A DNA stretch of 64,000 nucleotides from Paracoccaceae bacterium (GTDB lineage Bacteria; Pseudomonadota; Alphaproteobacteria; Rhodobacterales; Rhodobacteraceae): NCBI GenBank assembly GCA_020630695.1, contig JAHDIS010000012.1:1-64000 (forward strand), given 5' to 3'. Of this stretch, positions 39,421 through 47,988 are shown one piece after another (positions within the stretch are counted from its first letter, which is position 1; every line of letters begins with the position of its first letter). The notes beneath the pieces are model-generated. The model saw nothing but the letters and a program-made list of their open reading frames with translations, did no database searches and was not told where the DNA came from. A program made the position numbers and the translations under genes.

Positions 39421-40274
39421 TGGCACAGCAAAACGGCATGGTTGAAAAACGCGGCGCGGGTTTGTGGCTTACACATCTGGGCCTGATCATTGGCGTGGCC
39501 TTTATCTTTTTCCCGATCTGGCTGGCTTTCGTGGCTTCGACCGTGGAGCAACAACAAATCGCGCGGCCGCCAATGCCGCTATTGCCCGGGGATAAACTGT
39601 TTGAAAACTATGCCCGCGCGCTGAGCGCGGGTGTGAACGCACCGGTTGCCCAGATGCTGGGCAATTCTCTGGTGATGGCGCTTGGTATCGCACTGGGCAA
39701 AATTGCGATCTCTCTGCTATCGGCTTTTGCGATCGTCTATTTCAGGTTCCCTGGTCGCAAGCTGTTCTTCTGGCTGATTTTTCTGACCTTGATGCTGCCT
39801 GTCGAAGTGCGGATCGTGCCAACCTATGAGGTGATCGCCAACTTTGGCATGTTGAACAGCTATCAGGGCCTGATCCTGCCGCTGATTGCCTCAGCCACGG
39901 CGACATTCCTGTTCAGGCAGTTCTTTATGACCGTGCCCGATGAGTTGGCCGAAGCGGCGCGAGTGGATGGGGCAGGGCCGATGCGGTTCTTCTTTGATAT
40001 TCTTCTGCCCATGAGCCGGACCAATATCGCGGCGCTCTTTGTGATCCTGTTCATCTACGGCTGGAACCAGTATCTCTGGCCGCTGCTGATTACGACGGAT
40101 CCGGACATGAACACCATTGTGATGGGGATTAAACAGATGTTCCCGTCGGGTGATGATACGGCTGATTGGCCAGTGATTATGGCAACCTCTATTCTGGCGA
40201 TGATCCCGCCGGTTCTGGTGGTTGTCGGAATGCAAAAACTGTTTATCCGCGGCCTTGTTGAAAGCGAAAAGTAA
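39420..40274 (+). CDS. ugpE: sn-Glycerol-3-phosphate ABC transporter permease UgpE
   Basis: The 284-residue protein is the second CUT1 permease, with six helices and the EAA loop ([20 protein letters not shown]), followed by the UgpE-typical [25 protein letters not shown]. It pairs with UgpA in the inner membrane. Start and stop each overlap their neighbours by one base, so the set is translated as a unit. Confidence 0.93.
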   Translation: MAQQNGMVEKRGAGLWLTHLGLIIGVAFIFFPIWLAFVASTVEQQQIARPPMPLLPGDKLFENYARALSAGVNAPVAQMLGNSLVMALGIALGKIAISLLSAFAIVYFRFPGRKLFFWLIFLTLMLPVEVRIVPTYEVIANFGMLNSYQGLILPLIASATATFLFRQFFMTVPDELAEAARVDGAGPMRFFFDILLPMSRTNIAALFVILFIYGWNQYLWPLLITTDPDMNTIVMGIKQMFPSGDDTADWPVIMATSILAMIPPVLVVVGMQKLFIRGLVESEK

Positions 40275-41278
40275 TGGCGACTGTAACTCTGAAAAACCTG
40301 CGCAAAAGCTTTGGCAAAACCGAGGTGATCCACGGTGTGGACATCGACATCCAAGACGGTGAGTTCATCGTGATCGTCGGCCCGTCAGGCTGCGGGAAAT
40401 CCACCTTGCTGCGTATGGTGGCTGGTCTTGAAACCGTCACCTCGGGCGAGGTCGGGATCGATGGGCGCGTCGTGAATGACGTCGAACCGATGGAGCGCGA
40501 CATCGCCATGGTCTTTCAGAATTACGCGCTCTATCCGCACATGTCGGTCTTTGACAACATGGCCTATGGGCTCAAGATCGGCAAAACACCAAAGTCCGAG
40601 ATTGAAACCCGCGTCGCTCAGGCGGCCAAGATGCTGCAGTTGGAGCCCTATCTGGCGCGCAAGCCGCGTGAGCTGTCCGGTGGCCAACGCCAGCGCGTTG
40701 CCATGGGGCGTGCGATCGTGCGTAAGCCTGCGGTCTTTTTGTTTGACGAACCGCTGTCCAATCTTGACGCGAAATTGCGGGTTCAAATGCGGCTGGAAAT
40801 CAAGGCGTTGCAGCGCGAACTGGGTGTGACCTCACTTTATGTGACACACGATCAGGTCGAAGCGATGACGCTGGCGGATCGGATGATCGTGATGAACGGC
40901 GGGGTCGCGGACCAAATCGGCGCACCCCTTGATGTCTACGCCGATCCGCAGACAGCCTTTGTGGCAGGTTTTATCGGCTCGCCGCCCACCAATTTCATTG
41001 AACCGGCTTTGATCGGCCAGACGGGGGCAGCCCAAATCGGTATCCGCCCCGAACACATGCAGATCACCCAATCCGGGCAGGTCGAAGGCAGTGTCGCCTA
41101 TGCAGAGGCGCTCGGTGCCGAGACGTTGGTACATCTGCGATTGGCGCAGGGTCAGATGATCACTGTGCGGCAGGATGCCAGCCATCCGATCCCTCAAGAA
41201 GGTGACACCGTTGCGCTGGAATGGGCCGCGCAGTCCCTGATGCGTTTTGACCAGGCCGGCAAACGCCTCGCCGACTAG
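40274..41278 (+). CDS. ugpC: sn-Glycerol-3-phosphate ABC transporter ATP-binding protein
   Basis: The 334-residue ATPase has Walker A (GPSGCGKST), signature [17 protein letters not shown], Walker B ([15 protein letters not shown]) and the switch His (VTHDQVEAM). A C-terminal TOBE-type domain from about residue 235 includes IGIRPEHM. This is the UgpC/MalK form of CUT1 importers. The start overlaps ugpE by one base (TAATG). It ends the operon. Confidence 0.94.
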   Translation: MATVTLKNLRKSFGKTEVIHGVDIDIQDGEFIVIVGPSGCGKSTLLRMVAGLETVTSGEVGIDGRVVNDVEPMERDIAMVFQNYALYPHMSVFDNMAYGLKIGKTPKSEIETRVAQAAKMLQLEPYLARKPRELSGGQRQRVAMGRAIVRKPAVFLFDEPLSNLDAKLRVQMRLEIKALQRELGVTSLYVTHDQVEAMTLADRMIVMNGGVADQIGAPLDVYADPQTAFVAGFIGSPPTNFIEPALIGQTGAAQIGIRPEHMQITQSGQVEGSVAYAEALGAETLVHLRLAQGQMITVRQDASHPIPQEGDTVALEWAAQSLMRFDQAGKRLAD

Positions 41279-41390
41279 TTTCACGATCAGCCCAAGGCTT
41301 TGGTCGCAATAGGCACTATTGCGGCTTTACCGGTGTGAAATTTTCCGTTTAACTGCAAAATATCCAAGCTGCTGTCAATCGTGGGAAATT

Positions 41391-42098
41391 ATGCAGTCAA
41401 TCGGAGAGGCCTTTTCGATCGCCATAGCGCTGGTTTTGTCCGGCGACAGCGATCTGCTGGCCATCGTTTTTCTGTCTCTCTACGTCAGTGTGACCGCAAC
41501 GCTGATTGCCTGCCTGCTTGGGTTTCCTTTGGGCGCCTTGGTGGCAACACGCCGGTTCCGGGGCAGGGGCGTTTTGTTGGTGGTGATGAATGCCCTGATG
41601 GGACTGCCGCCGGTCGTTGTTGGATTGCTCGTCTACTTGCATCTGTCGCGCGCCGGACCATTGGGGTTCTTGGGCCTGCTCTACACGCCGACCGCCATGA
41701 TCATCGCACAGACGATCCTGATCATGCCGATTGTGGCGGCTTTGTCCCGTCAGGTTCTCGAAGATTTGCATGGTGAATATGCAGAGCAGTTTCGCTCGTT
41801 GTCACTGACGCCGATTCAGACAATTCAAGCGCTGGTTTGGGATGGCCGGTTCGCTTTGCTGACGGTCGCCTTGGCCGGTTTCGGACGCGCCGTGGCCGAA
41901 GTGGGCGCGGTTATGATCGTGGGCGGCAATATCGATCATCTGACGCGCGTCATGACAACGGCCATCGCCTTGGAAACGTCCAAGGGCAATCTGGGGCTGG
42001 CGCTGGGGCTGGGGATCGTGCTGATGGTGATCGCGCTGGGGGTGAATGCGGCCGTACATGGATTGCGCCTGACCGCCCGGAGGCATGCCTATGTTTGA
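41391..42098 (+). CDS. tupB: Tungstate ABC transporter permease
   Basis: The 235-residue permease has five or six helices and the motifs GLPPVVVGLLVYLHLSRAGP, YTPTAMIIAQTILIMPI and FGRAVAEVGAVMIVGGNI, which mark TupB/WtpB-type tungstate permeases rather than ModB. It is followed by its ATPase and binding-protein genes. The ATG at 41391 gives the family N-terminus; a TTG at 41319 only extends the frame. It stands 112 bases after ugpC, so it probably has its own promoter. Confidence 0.88.
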   Translation: MQSIGEAFSIAIALVLSGDSDLLAIVFLSLYVSVTATLIACLLGFPLGALVATRRFRGRGVLLVVMNALMGLPPVVVGLLVYLHLSRAGPLGFLGLLYTPTAMIIAQTILIMPIVAALSRQVLEDLHGEYAEQFRSLSLTPIQTIQALVWDGRFALLTVALAGFGRAVAEVGAVMIVGGNIDHLTRVMTTAIALETSKGNLGLALGLGIVLMVIALGVNAAVHGLRLTARRHAYV

Positions 42099-42831
42099 CG
42101 CAAGCGGACAGATTGCGCGCAGCGCCGGCGGGACGATGATGCCCCTGCGTGTCCACCAGCTGGGGCTTTGCGTTGAGGGCAACACCCTGTTGCAGGGCAT
42201 TGATCTTACCCTGAGCAGCGGCGGCTGCACGGTGATCATGGGCCCCAATGGCGCGGGCAAAAGCCTGTTTTTGCGCGCGCTGCATGGGTTGATCGAACCG
42301 ACCTGCGGATCCATCGACTGGAATGGGCTGCCAGCGGCTGAGGCCACAAGGCATCAGTCCTTGATCTTTCAAAAGCCGGTTTTGCTGCGCCGCTCGGTTT
42401 TGGCTAACGTGGAATTTGTTCTCAAGGCGCGGGGGCTGGACCGTTCAGATGCCTTGGCCGTGCTCGAGCATGTGGGGCTGGCACATAAGGCGCGGCAACC
42501 GGCACGGCTGTTGTCAGGTGGGGAACAGCAGCGGCTGGCTTTGGCCCGTGCTCTGGCTACGCGGCCCAAGGTTTTGCTGATGGATGAGCCGACGGCCAGT
42601 CTCGACCCGGCTGCGACGCGGGCGATCGAGACCGTGGTGGCCGGCGCATGTGCAAACGGGTTGCGCGTGATCCTTGTCAGCCACGACATTGGGCAAGCCC
42701 GCAGAATGGCGGACGATGTTGTGTTCCTGAACGCCGGGAGCATTGCCGAACACCAGTCGTCCAATGACTTCTTTGACCAGCCCAAAAGCGCTGCGGCCCG
42801 CGATTTTCTGGCTGGCCGGATACCCGCATAA
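42091..42831 (+). CDS. tupC: Tungstate ABC transporter ATP-binding protein
   Basis: The 246-residue ATPase has Walker A (GPNGAGKS), signature LSGGEQQRLALARALA, Walker B (VLLMDEPTASLD) and switch His (VSHDIGQA), with the short form typical of TupC. GGAGG lies 7 bases before the ATG at 42091, which overlaps the tupB stop by 8 bases. The ATG at 42085 is too close to that ribosome site. Confidence 0.88.
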   Translation: MFDASGQIARSAGGTMMPLRVHQLGLCVEGNTLLQGIDLTLSSGGCTVIMGPNGAGKSLFLRALHGLIEPTCGSIDWNGLPAAEATRHQSLIFQKPVLLRRSVLANVEFVLKARGLDRSDALAVLEHVGLAHKARQPARLLSGGEQQRLALARALATRPKVLLMDEPTASLDPAATRAIETVVAGACANGLRVILVSHDIGQARRMADDVVFLNAGSIAEHQSSNDFFDQPKSAAARDFLAGRIPA

Positions 42832-42849
42832 CCAAGGACGGATTTTTGA

Positions 42850-43674
42850 ATGAAACCCACTGATGTTCTTTGCGCTGCCGTAATGGCTCTGATGGTGCCG
42901 ATCCCTGTGCAAGCGGCTGACAGCATTCTCGTACAGTCCACGACGTCGACGGCAAATTCGGGTCTTTATGATCATCTGCTTCCGGCTTTCAGTGAGGCAA
43001 CCGGGATCAAGGTCCGTGTTGTTGCAGTCGGCACAGGCCAAGCCATTCGCAATGCCCGCAATTGCGATGGGGATGTTTTGCTGGTGCATGCCAAATCCGC
43101 CGAGCTTGCGTTCGTGCGCGACGGCTACGGAACGTCACGCAGTGATCTGATGTACAATGATTTTGTGATCGTGGGCCCTCTGGCCGATCCGGCAGGCATC
43201 AAGGGGCAGTCCAACGCATCAACGGCGTTGCGCGCCATCGCGCAAAGCGGGGAATTGTTTGCCTCCCGGGGGGACGATTCCGGCACCCACAAAAAGGAAA
43301 GCGCCTTGTGGCAGGATGCAGGCGTGGATGCGATCGCTGCCTCGGGAGCGTGGTACCGTGAAACCGGATCGGGCATGGGCGCGACCTTGAATGCGGCAAT
43401 CGGTATGGGTGCCTATACCCTGACAGACCGCGCAACATGGATCGGCTTTGGAGGCAAGGCAGACTACGGCATTCTGGCAGAAGGTGACGCGGCTTTGTTC
43501 AACCAATATGGCGTGATCCCGGTCAATCCAGCCAAATGCCCGACGGTTCACGCCGAAGCGGCGCAGACCTTTGTGGATTGGCTTTTGTCACCAACGGGGC
43601 AGACCGCTATTTCGACCTATGAGGTGGACGGGCAGCAGTTGTTTTTCGCCAATGCGAAGGCCGGCGGATCATGA
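42850..43674 (+). CDS. tupA: Tungstate ABC transporter substrate-binding protein
   Basis: The 274-residue protein has a signal peptide (to about residue 22, PIPVQAAD) and the TupA fingerprint: VQSTTSTANSGLYDHLLPAF, where the TTTS-like run binds the oxyanion, then DVLLVHAKSAELAFV, FASRGDDSGTHKKE and AYTLTDRATW. It binds tungstate in the periplasm. It is the last transporter gene, 18 bases after tupC, and overlaps the regulator gene by four bases. Confidence 0.92.
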   Translation: MKPTDVLCAAVMALMVPIPVQAADSILVQSTTSTANSGLYDHLLPAFSEATGIKVRVVAVGTGQAIRNARNCDGDVLLVHAKSAELAFVRDGYGTSRSDLMYNDFVIVGPLADPAGIKGQSNASTALRAIAQSGELFASRGDDSGTHKKESALWQDAGVDAIAASGAWYRETGSGMGATLNAAIGMGAYTLTDRATWIGFGGKADYGILAEGDAALFNQYGVIPVNPAKCPTVHAEAAQTFVDWLLSPTGQTAISTYEVDGQQLFFANAKAGGS

Positions 43675-44561
43675 GCATGGAAGGGACGACCGAGCCGGAA
43701 TTCCTGACGGTTCACGAACTTGCTGACTTGCTTCGGCTTAAGGAACGCAAAGTCTATGATCTGGCGGCATCCGGGGCGTTGCCGTGTTCGCGCGCCACGG
43801 GAAAGCTGTTGTTTCCAGCCACAGAAGTGCGAGCTTGGATCGCCCGCGCGCAATCGGGCGGCGTGGCCACTGCAACAAAGCCAAGGGTCGCGGTCGTTCT
43901 TGGCAGCCACGATCCCTTGTTGGATTGGGCGTTGCGAGAATCGCGCAGCGGATTGGCCAGCTACTTTGACGGATCGCATGATGGGTTGTCGCGGTTTTGT
44001 CAGGCCGAAGGGATCGCAGCCGGTTTGCACATCTATGACGAAGGGTCCGGTCAGTGGAACACCGAGGCCGTCGCCCGTGTCGCCAGTGAGCAAAATGCTG
44101 TGTTGATCCGCTTTGCCAGCCGTCGCCGCGGGATTGTCTACCGCGACGGGCTCGAAAAACCGACGGGGCTGGGCGCGCTGTCCGGCCTCAGGTTTGTGCC
44201 GCGTCAGGCTGAGTCCGGCACGGCTGGTCTCTTTGCGCATCTGGCGGCGGATGCGGGTCTTGCTCTGGGTGATCTGGACATGGTGCCTGAGGCGCGCACC
44301 GAAGACGACGCAGTTCAGGCGCTGTGCCGCAACGAGGCAGACGTGACCTTTGGGCTGCAATCCATCGCAGAGCTCTACGGGCTGGGATTTGTTCCGGTGA
44401 TCGAAGAGCGCTTTGATCTTCTCGTGGACCGCAAAGCATGGTTCCAGACGCCCATGCAGACCTTTGTTCAGTTTTGCCGGTCCGAGCGTTTCCGCAAGCG
44501 TGCCGAGGGGCTTGCGGGATATGATGTGTCAGACGTAACCAAGGTGGTCTGGAACGCTTGA
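43671..44561 (+). CDS. Helix-turn-helix regulator with periplasmic-binding-protein-like domain
   Basis: The 296-residue protein has an excisionase/MerR-like helix-turn-helix at residues 10-60 (FLTVHELADLLRLKERKVYD). A C-terminal domain of the PBP_like type follows, related to the ligand domain of molybdate/tungstate-responsive proteins (SRSGLASYFDGSHDGL, RFASRRRGIVY, VTFGLQSIAELYGLGFVPV). It is cytoplasmic and overlaps tupA by four bases, so it is very likely the oxyanion-responsive regulator of tupBCA or of molybdo/tungsto-enzyme genes. The start could also be the ATG at 43677. Confidence 0.82.
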   Translation: MSMEGTTEPEFLTVHELADLLRLKERKVYDLAASGALPCSRATGKLLFPATEVRAWIARAQSGGVATATKPRVAVVLGSHDPLLDWALRESRSGLASYFDGSHDGLSRFCQAEGIAAGLHIYDEGSGQWNTEAVARVASEQNAVLIRFASRRRGIVYRDGLEKPTGLGALSGLRFVPRQAESGTAGLFAHLAADAGLALGDLDMVPEARTEDDAVQALCRNEADVTFGLQSIAELYGLGFVPVIEERFDLLVDRKAWFQTPMQTFVQFCRSERFRKRAEGLAGYDVSDVTKVVWNA

Positions 44562-44569
44562 ATGGCGCA

Positions 44570-44607
44570 GAAAACCCCGGCCGCTGTGATTGCTCAGTGC
44601 GGCCGGG
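44570..44607. terminator. Bidirectional terminator between the tup regulator and gnd
   Basis: CCCGGCCGC and GCGGCCGGG form a perfect 9-bp stem with a 14-base loop between convergent stops at 44561 and 44621. On the minus strand it is followed by GTTTT, so it is best for gnd; on the plus strand TTGTTTT comes a few bases later. Confidence 0.75.
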
Positions 44608-44620
44608 TGCGTTGTTTTGA

Positions 44621-46042
44621 TTACTCTTTCAAATGCTGATCGAGCCAGGGTCCATGCAGATCTTTGCCGTCTTGATCGACGCGTTCGAAACCGTGGGCTC
44701 CAAAATAGTCGCGCTGCGCTTGGATCATATTGGCCGTGCCGCGCACACGGGTCAGCGTGTCGAAATAGGCCAGCGCAGAGGCCATGGCAGGCACTGGCAA
44801 CCCCGCGCTTTGCGCTTCGACGACCACCCTGCGCAGCGATGGGATTGTCTCTGCGATCATGCTGCGGAAGGGTTCGGCAAAGAATAGCGAAACCGGCTCT
44901 GTTTCCAAGGCGCTGGCCATATCGTCGAGCATGGCAGACCGAATGATACAGCCCGCACGCCAGACCTTTGCAACGTCAGGCATGGGAAGCGACCAGTCAT
45001 ATTCCGCGCTGGCCCGGGCCAGCAGGTCAAAGCCCTGCGCATAGCAAAGGATCTTGCCCGCGACCAAGGCTTGCTCCAGCAGTTTGGAATCCGCCGCTTC
45101 GGGTGGCAGCGAAGCACTGAGGGATCCGAACAATTCCTCGCCCATACTCCGTTGATCCAGAGCGGCTGACAGGTTGCGGGCGGCCACGGCTGCTTCGATC
45201 ACGGGCACGGGCGATCCGAGCATCTGGGCCTCGATTGCAGTCCAGCGCCCGGTGCCCTTTTGACCGGCCTTGTCGAGAATGACGTCCAGCATCGCCTTGC
45301 CGGTTTCAGGATCTTGGGCTTCGGCAACCTTGGCAGAGATCTCGATCAGGTAACTTTGCAAAGGCCCTTTGTTCCAGGTCTCGAAGATACCTGCGCATTC
45401 AGACGCAGACTTGCCTGCGCCGTCGCGCAGGATGCCGTAAGTTTCGGCAATCAGTTGCATGTCGGCGTATTCAATGCCGTTGTGAACGGTTTTGACGAAA
45501 TGGCCCGCGCCATCGGTGCCCATCCAGGTGGCGCAGGGTTGACCGTCGTAGTCTGCCGCGATCGCCTGCAGGATCGGCGCAACCCGATCCCAGCTTTGTT
45601 TCTCACCGCCGCCCATGATCGATGGGCCAAAGCGCGCGCCTTCGGCACCACCTGAAACGCCAATTCCCAAAAAGGCCTGACCGGTTTGCTGCGCTTCCTT
45701 GGCGCGTCGCTGGGTTTCGTGGAAATTCGCATTACCGGCGTCGATGATCATGTCGCCGTCGTCCAGAAGGGGGCGCAGGGCGGCGATCTGGCTGTCCACC
45801 GCGGCACCCGCCGGCACCATGAGGATGATGTTACGCGGCGGTGTCAGCGCCTCGATCATGTCCTGCAGGGTTTCAGCCGGAACAAATTTTTCGGCAAGCG
45901 GGCCTGCGTCCTTGATGAATTCAGATATGCGGGATGTCGTTCGATTGTGAACGGCAACGCGAAACCCGTTGTCGGCTATGTTCAGGGCAAGCATCGCCCC
46001 CATGGTGCCAAGTCCTACCAATCCGATGTCGGCGTTGCTCAT
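44621..46042 (-). CDS. gnd: 6-Phosphogluconate dehydrogenase (decarboxylating)
   Basis: The 473-residue enzyme has GLVGLGTMGAMLALNIADNG (NADP-binding), GISGGAEGARFGPSIM-like loop (GVSGGAEGARFGPSIMGGG), the catalytic KTVHNGIEYADMQ and KGTGRWTA. It converts 6-phosphogluconate to ribulose-5-phosphate with NADPH and CO2. The start at 46042 is the family N-terminus. It is divergent from the IlvD/Edd dehydratase gene, and a LacI-type operator core lies between them. Confidence 0.96.
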   Translation of the reverse strand: MSNADIGLVGLGTMGAMLALNIADNGFRVAVHNRTTSRISEFIKDAGPLAEKFVPAETLQDMIEALTPPRNIILMVPAGAAVDSQIAALRPLLDDGDMIIDAGNANFHETQRRAKEAQQTGQAFLGIGVSGGAEGARFGPSIMGGGEKQSWDRVAPILQAIAADYDGQPCATWMGTDGAGHFVKTVHNGIEYADMQLIAETYGILRDGAGKSASECAGIFETWNKGPLQSYLIEISAKVAEAQDPETGKAMLDVILDKAGQKGTGRWTAIEAQMLGSPVPVIEAAVAARNLSAALDQRSMGEELFGSLSASLPPEAADSKLLEQALVAGKILCYAQGFDLLARASAEYDWSLPMPDVAKVWRAGCIIRSAMLDDMASALETEPVSLFFAEPFRSMIAETIPSLRRVVVEAQSAGLPVPAMASALAYFDTLTRVRGTANMIQAQRDYFGAHGFERVDQDGKDLHGPWLDQHLKE

Positions 46043-46083
46043 AGTCTCGCTCCCTCTCCCTGAGTTGGCCGCAGTGGCAGCCA

Positions 46084-46095
46084 TTTAGCGCTAAC
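46084..46095. promoter_or_regulatory. LacI-type operator core, site 1 (gnd/dehydratase divergent region)
   Basis: TTTAGCGCTAAC contains the perfect 10-base palindrome TTAGCGCTAA with the central CG typical of LacI/GntR-type operators. It lies 42 bases upstream of gnd and 121 bases upstream of the dehydratase. The identical 12-mer recurs at 51066-51077. Confidence 0.6.
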
Positions 46096-46215
46096 ATATG
46101 CGCGTGATCCGCCAAGTGCCATAGCCCTAGATTTGATTTCCCTGTGCGCTGGGGGTTGCTTGCGCCACGCGCGGGCCAGATAGTACGACAAAATGCATCG
46201 TGAGGAGGGCGAGAC

Positions 46216-47943
46216 ATGAAAAAGCCGCAGGATCTGCGGTCGGCTCGGTGGTTTGCACCGGACGATCTGCGTTCAATGGGACACCGCAGCCGCGCGATGC
46301 AAATGGGGCTTGATGGCGCAGACTGGGAAGGCAAGCCTGTGATTGCGATCATCAACACATGGTCCGATCTCTCGCCCTGCCATCATCACCTGCGTGACCG
46401 GGCCGAATTCGTCAAAAAGGGCGTGTATCAGGCTGGCGGGATGCCGGTTGAGCTGCCCGTACATGCGTTTTCAGAACAGTTCCTCAAACCGACTTCGATG
46501 CTCTATCGAAACATGGGCGCCTTCGAAGTCGAGGAAACCCTGCGTTCACATCCGGTGGATGGCGTTGTTCTGATGGGCGGATGTGACAAGTCGACCCCCG
46601 CCTTGGTCATGGGGGCGGTCAGCATGGGATTGCCGTTTATCTACATGCCGGCGGGCGCCATGTTGCGCGGCAATTATGCCGGTCAGAAACTGGGCTCTGG
46701 CACAGACGTCTGGAAATACTGGGATGAACGGCGCGCAGGCAAGATCACCAAGGATCAGTGGGACGGTGTGCAGGGCGGTATTGCGCGCAGCTATGGCACC
46801 TGCATGACCATGGGCACGGCCTCAACCATGATGAGCATTGCGGACGGATGGGGCCTGACCTTGCCCGGTGCGTCTTCGATCCCTGCGCCGGATGCCGGGC
46901 ACAAACGAATGGCCGCGGCGTGCGGTCGGCGCGTTGTGGATATGGTCTGGGAAGATCTGACCCCGGACAAGATCATGACATGGGAAAGCACCCGAAACGC
47001 CGTCACGGTGGCCATGGCGACAGGCTGTTCCACAAATGCCATCATCCATCTGATCGCTATGGCGCGCAGGGCAGGGGTTCCGCTGACGCTGGATCATCTG
47101 GACGAGATTGGCCGCACCACTCCTGTGATTGCGAATATTCGGCCCTCGGGCAGTGACTATTTGATGGAGGATTTCTTTTATGCGGGCGGTTTGCCGGCCC
47201 TCATGAAGGAGTTGGGCGACAAGCTGGATCTCGGCGTCATGACGGTGAACGGCCAGAGCATGGGCGAGAACATCGCAGACGCGGAAAACTTCAACGATGA
47301 CGTGATCAGGCCGCTGTCCAACCCGGTTTACCACGAAGGCAGCCTTGCGGTGTTGCGCGGCAACCTCGCGCCTGATGGCGCTGTGATCAAACCCGCCGCC
47401 ATGGACCCGAAATTCCAAAAGCATCGCGGACCGGCCATTGTTGCGGACAGCTACGCTGAGCTGAAAGAGATCATCAATGACGAAGACTATCCGATGACGC
47501 CGGATCACGTTCTGGTTCTGCGCAATGCAGGTCCTCAGGGCGGACCGGGCATGCCGGAATGGGGCATGATCCCGATGCCCAAGGCCCTGCTCAAGCAGGG
47601 ACACAGGGATATGGTGCGCCTGTCCGACGCGCGTATGTCCGGCACCTCCTACGGCGCATGCGTGCTGCATGTCGCCCCCGAGGCCTTTGTGGGCGGTCCG
47701 CTGGCCCTGATCCGGACCGGGGACATCATCGAAATGGACATCCCGAACCGATCGCTGAACGTCGATGTGTCTGATGCGGACATGGCGGCCCGTAAGGCGG
47801 AATGGACTGCGCCGAAACCGCGGTATGAGCGGGGATACGGGGTCATGTTCTCCAAGCATGTGGAGCAGGCCGACAAGGGATGTGACTTTGACTTCCTGCG
47901 AACTGATTATGGCGCTCCGGTGCCGGAACCTGAAATCAACTGA
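46216..47943 (+). CDS. IlvD/Edd-family sugar-acid dehydratase (arabinonate/xylonate type)
   Basis: The 575-residue protein has the three Fe-S ligand cysteines of the family (LSPCHHHL, MGGCDKSTPA, YGTCMTMGTAST) and C-terminal SDARMSGTSYG with the catalytic Ser. The N-terminus (LRSARWFAPDDLRSMGHRSR) resembles the pentonate dehydratase branch rather than IlvD. It dehydrates an aldonate to a 2-keto-3-deoxy acid. GAGGAGG precedes the ATG. It is divergent from gnd and followed by the sulfatase-like gene, suggesting a sugar-acid pathway; the exact substrate is not assigned. Confidence 0.9.
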   Translation: MKKPQDLRSARWFAPDDLRSMGHRSRAMQMGLDGADWEGKPVIAIINTWSDLSPCHHHLRDRAEFVKKGVYQAGGMPVELPVHAFSEQFLKPTSMLYRNMGAFEVEETLRSHPVDGVVLMGGCDKSTPALVMGAVSMGLPFIYMPAGAMLRGNYAGQKLGSGTDVWKYWDERRAGKITKDQWDGVQGGIARSYGTCMTMGTASTMMSIADGWGLTLPGASSIPAPDAGHKRMAAACGRRVVDMVWEDLTPDKIMTWESTRNAVTVAMATGCSTNAIIHLIAMARRAGVPLTLDHLDEIGRTTPVIANIRPSGSDYLMEDFFYAGGLPALMKELGDKLDLGVMTVNGQSMGENIADAENFNDDVIRPLSNPVYHEGSLAVLRGNLAPDGAVIKPAAMDPKFQKHRGPAIVADSYAELKEIINDEDYPMTPDHVLVLRNAGPQGGPGMPEWGMIPMPKALLKQGHRDMVRLSDARMSGTSYGACVLHVAPEAFVGGPLALIRTGDIIEMDIPNRSLNVDVSDADMAARKAEWTAPKPRYERGYGVMFSKHVEQADKGCDFDFLRTDYGAPVPEPEIN

Positions 47944-47988
47944 TGCGCAGCGCGAACTGACCTGTCGCCCAAGACGAAAGATACCGGC

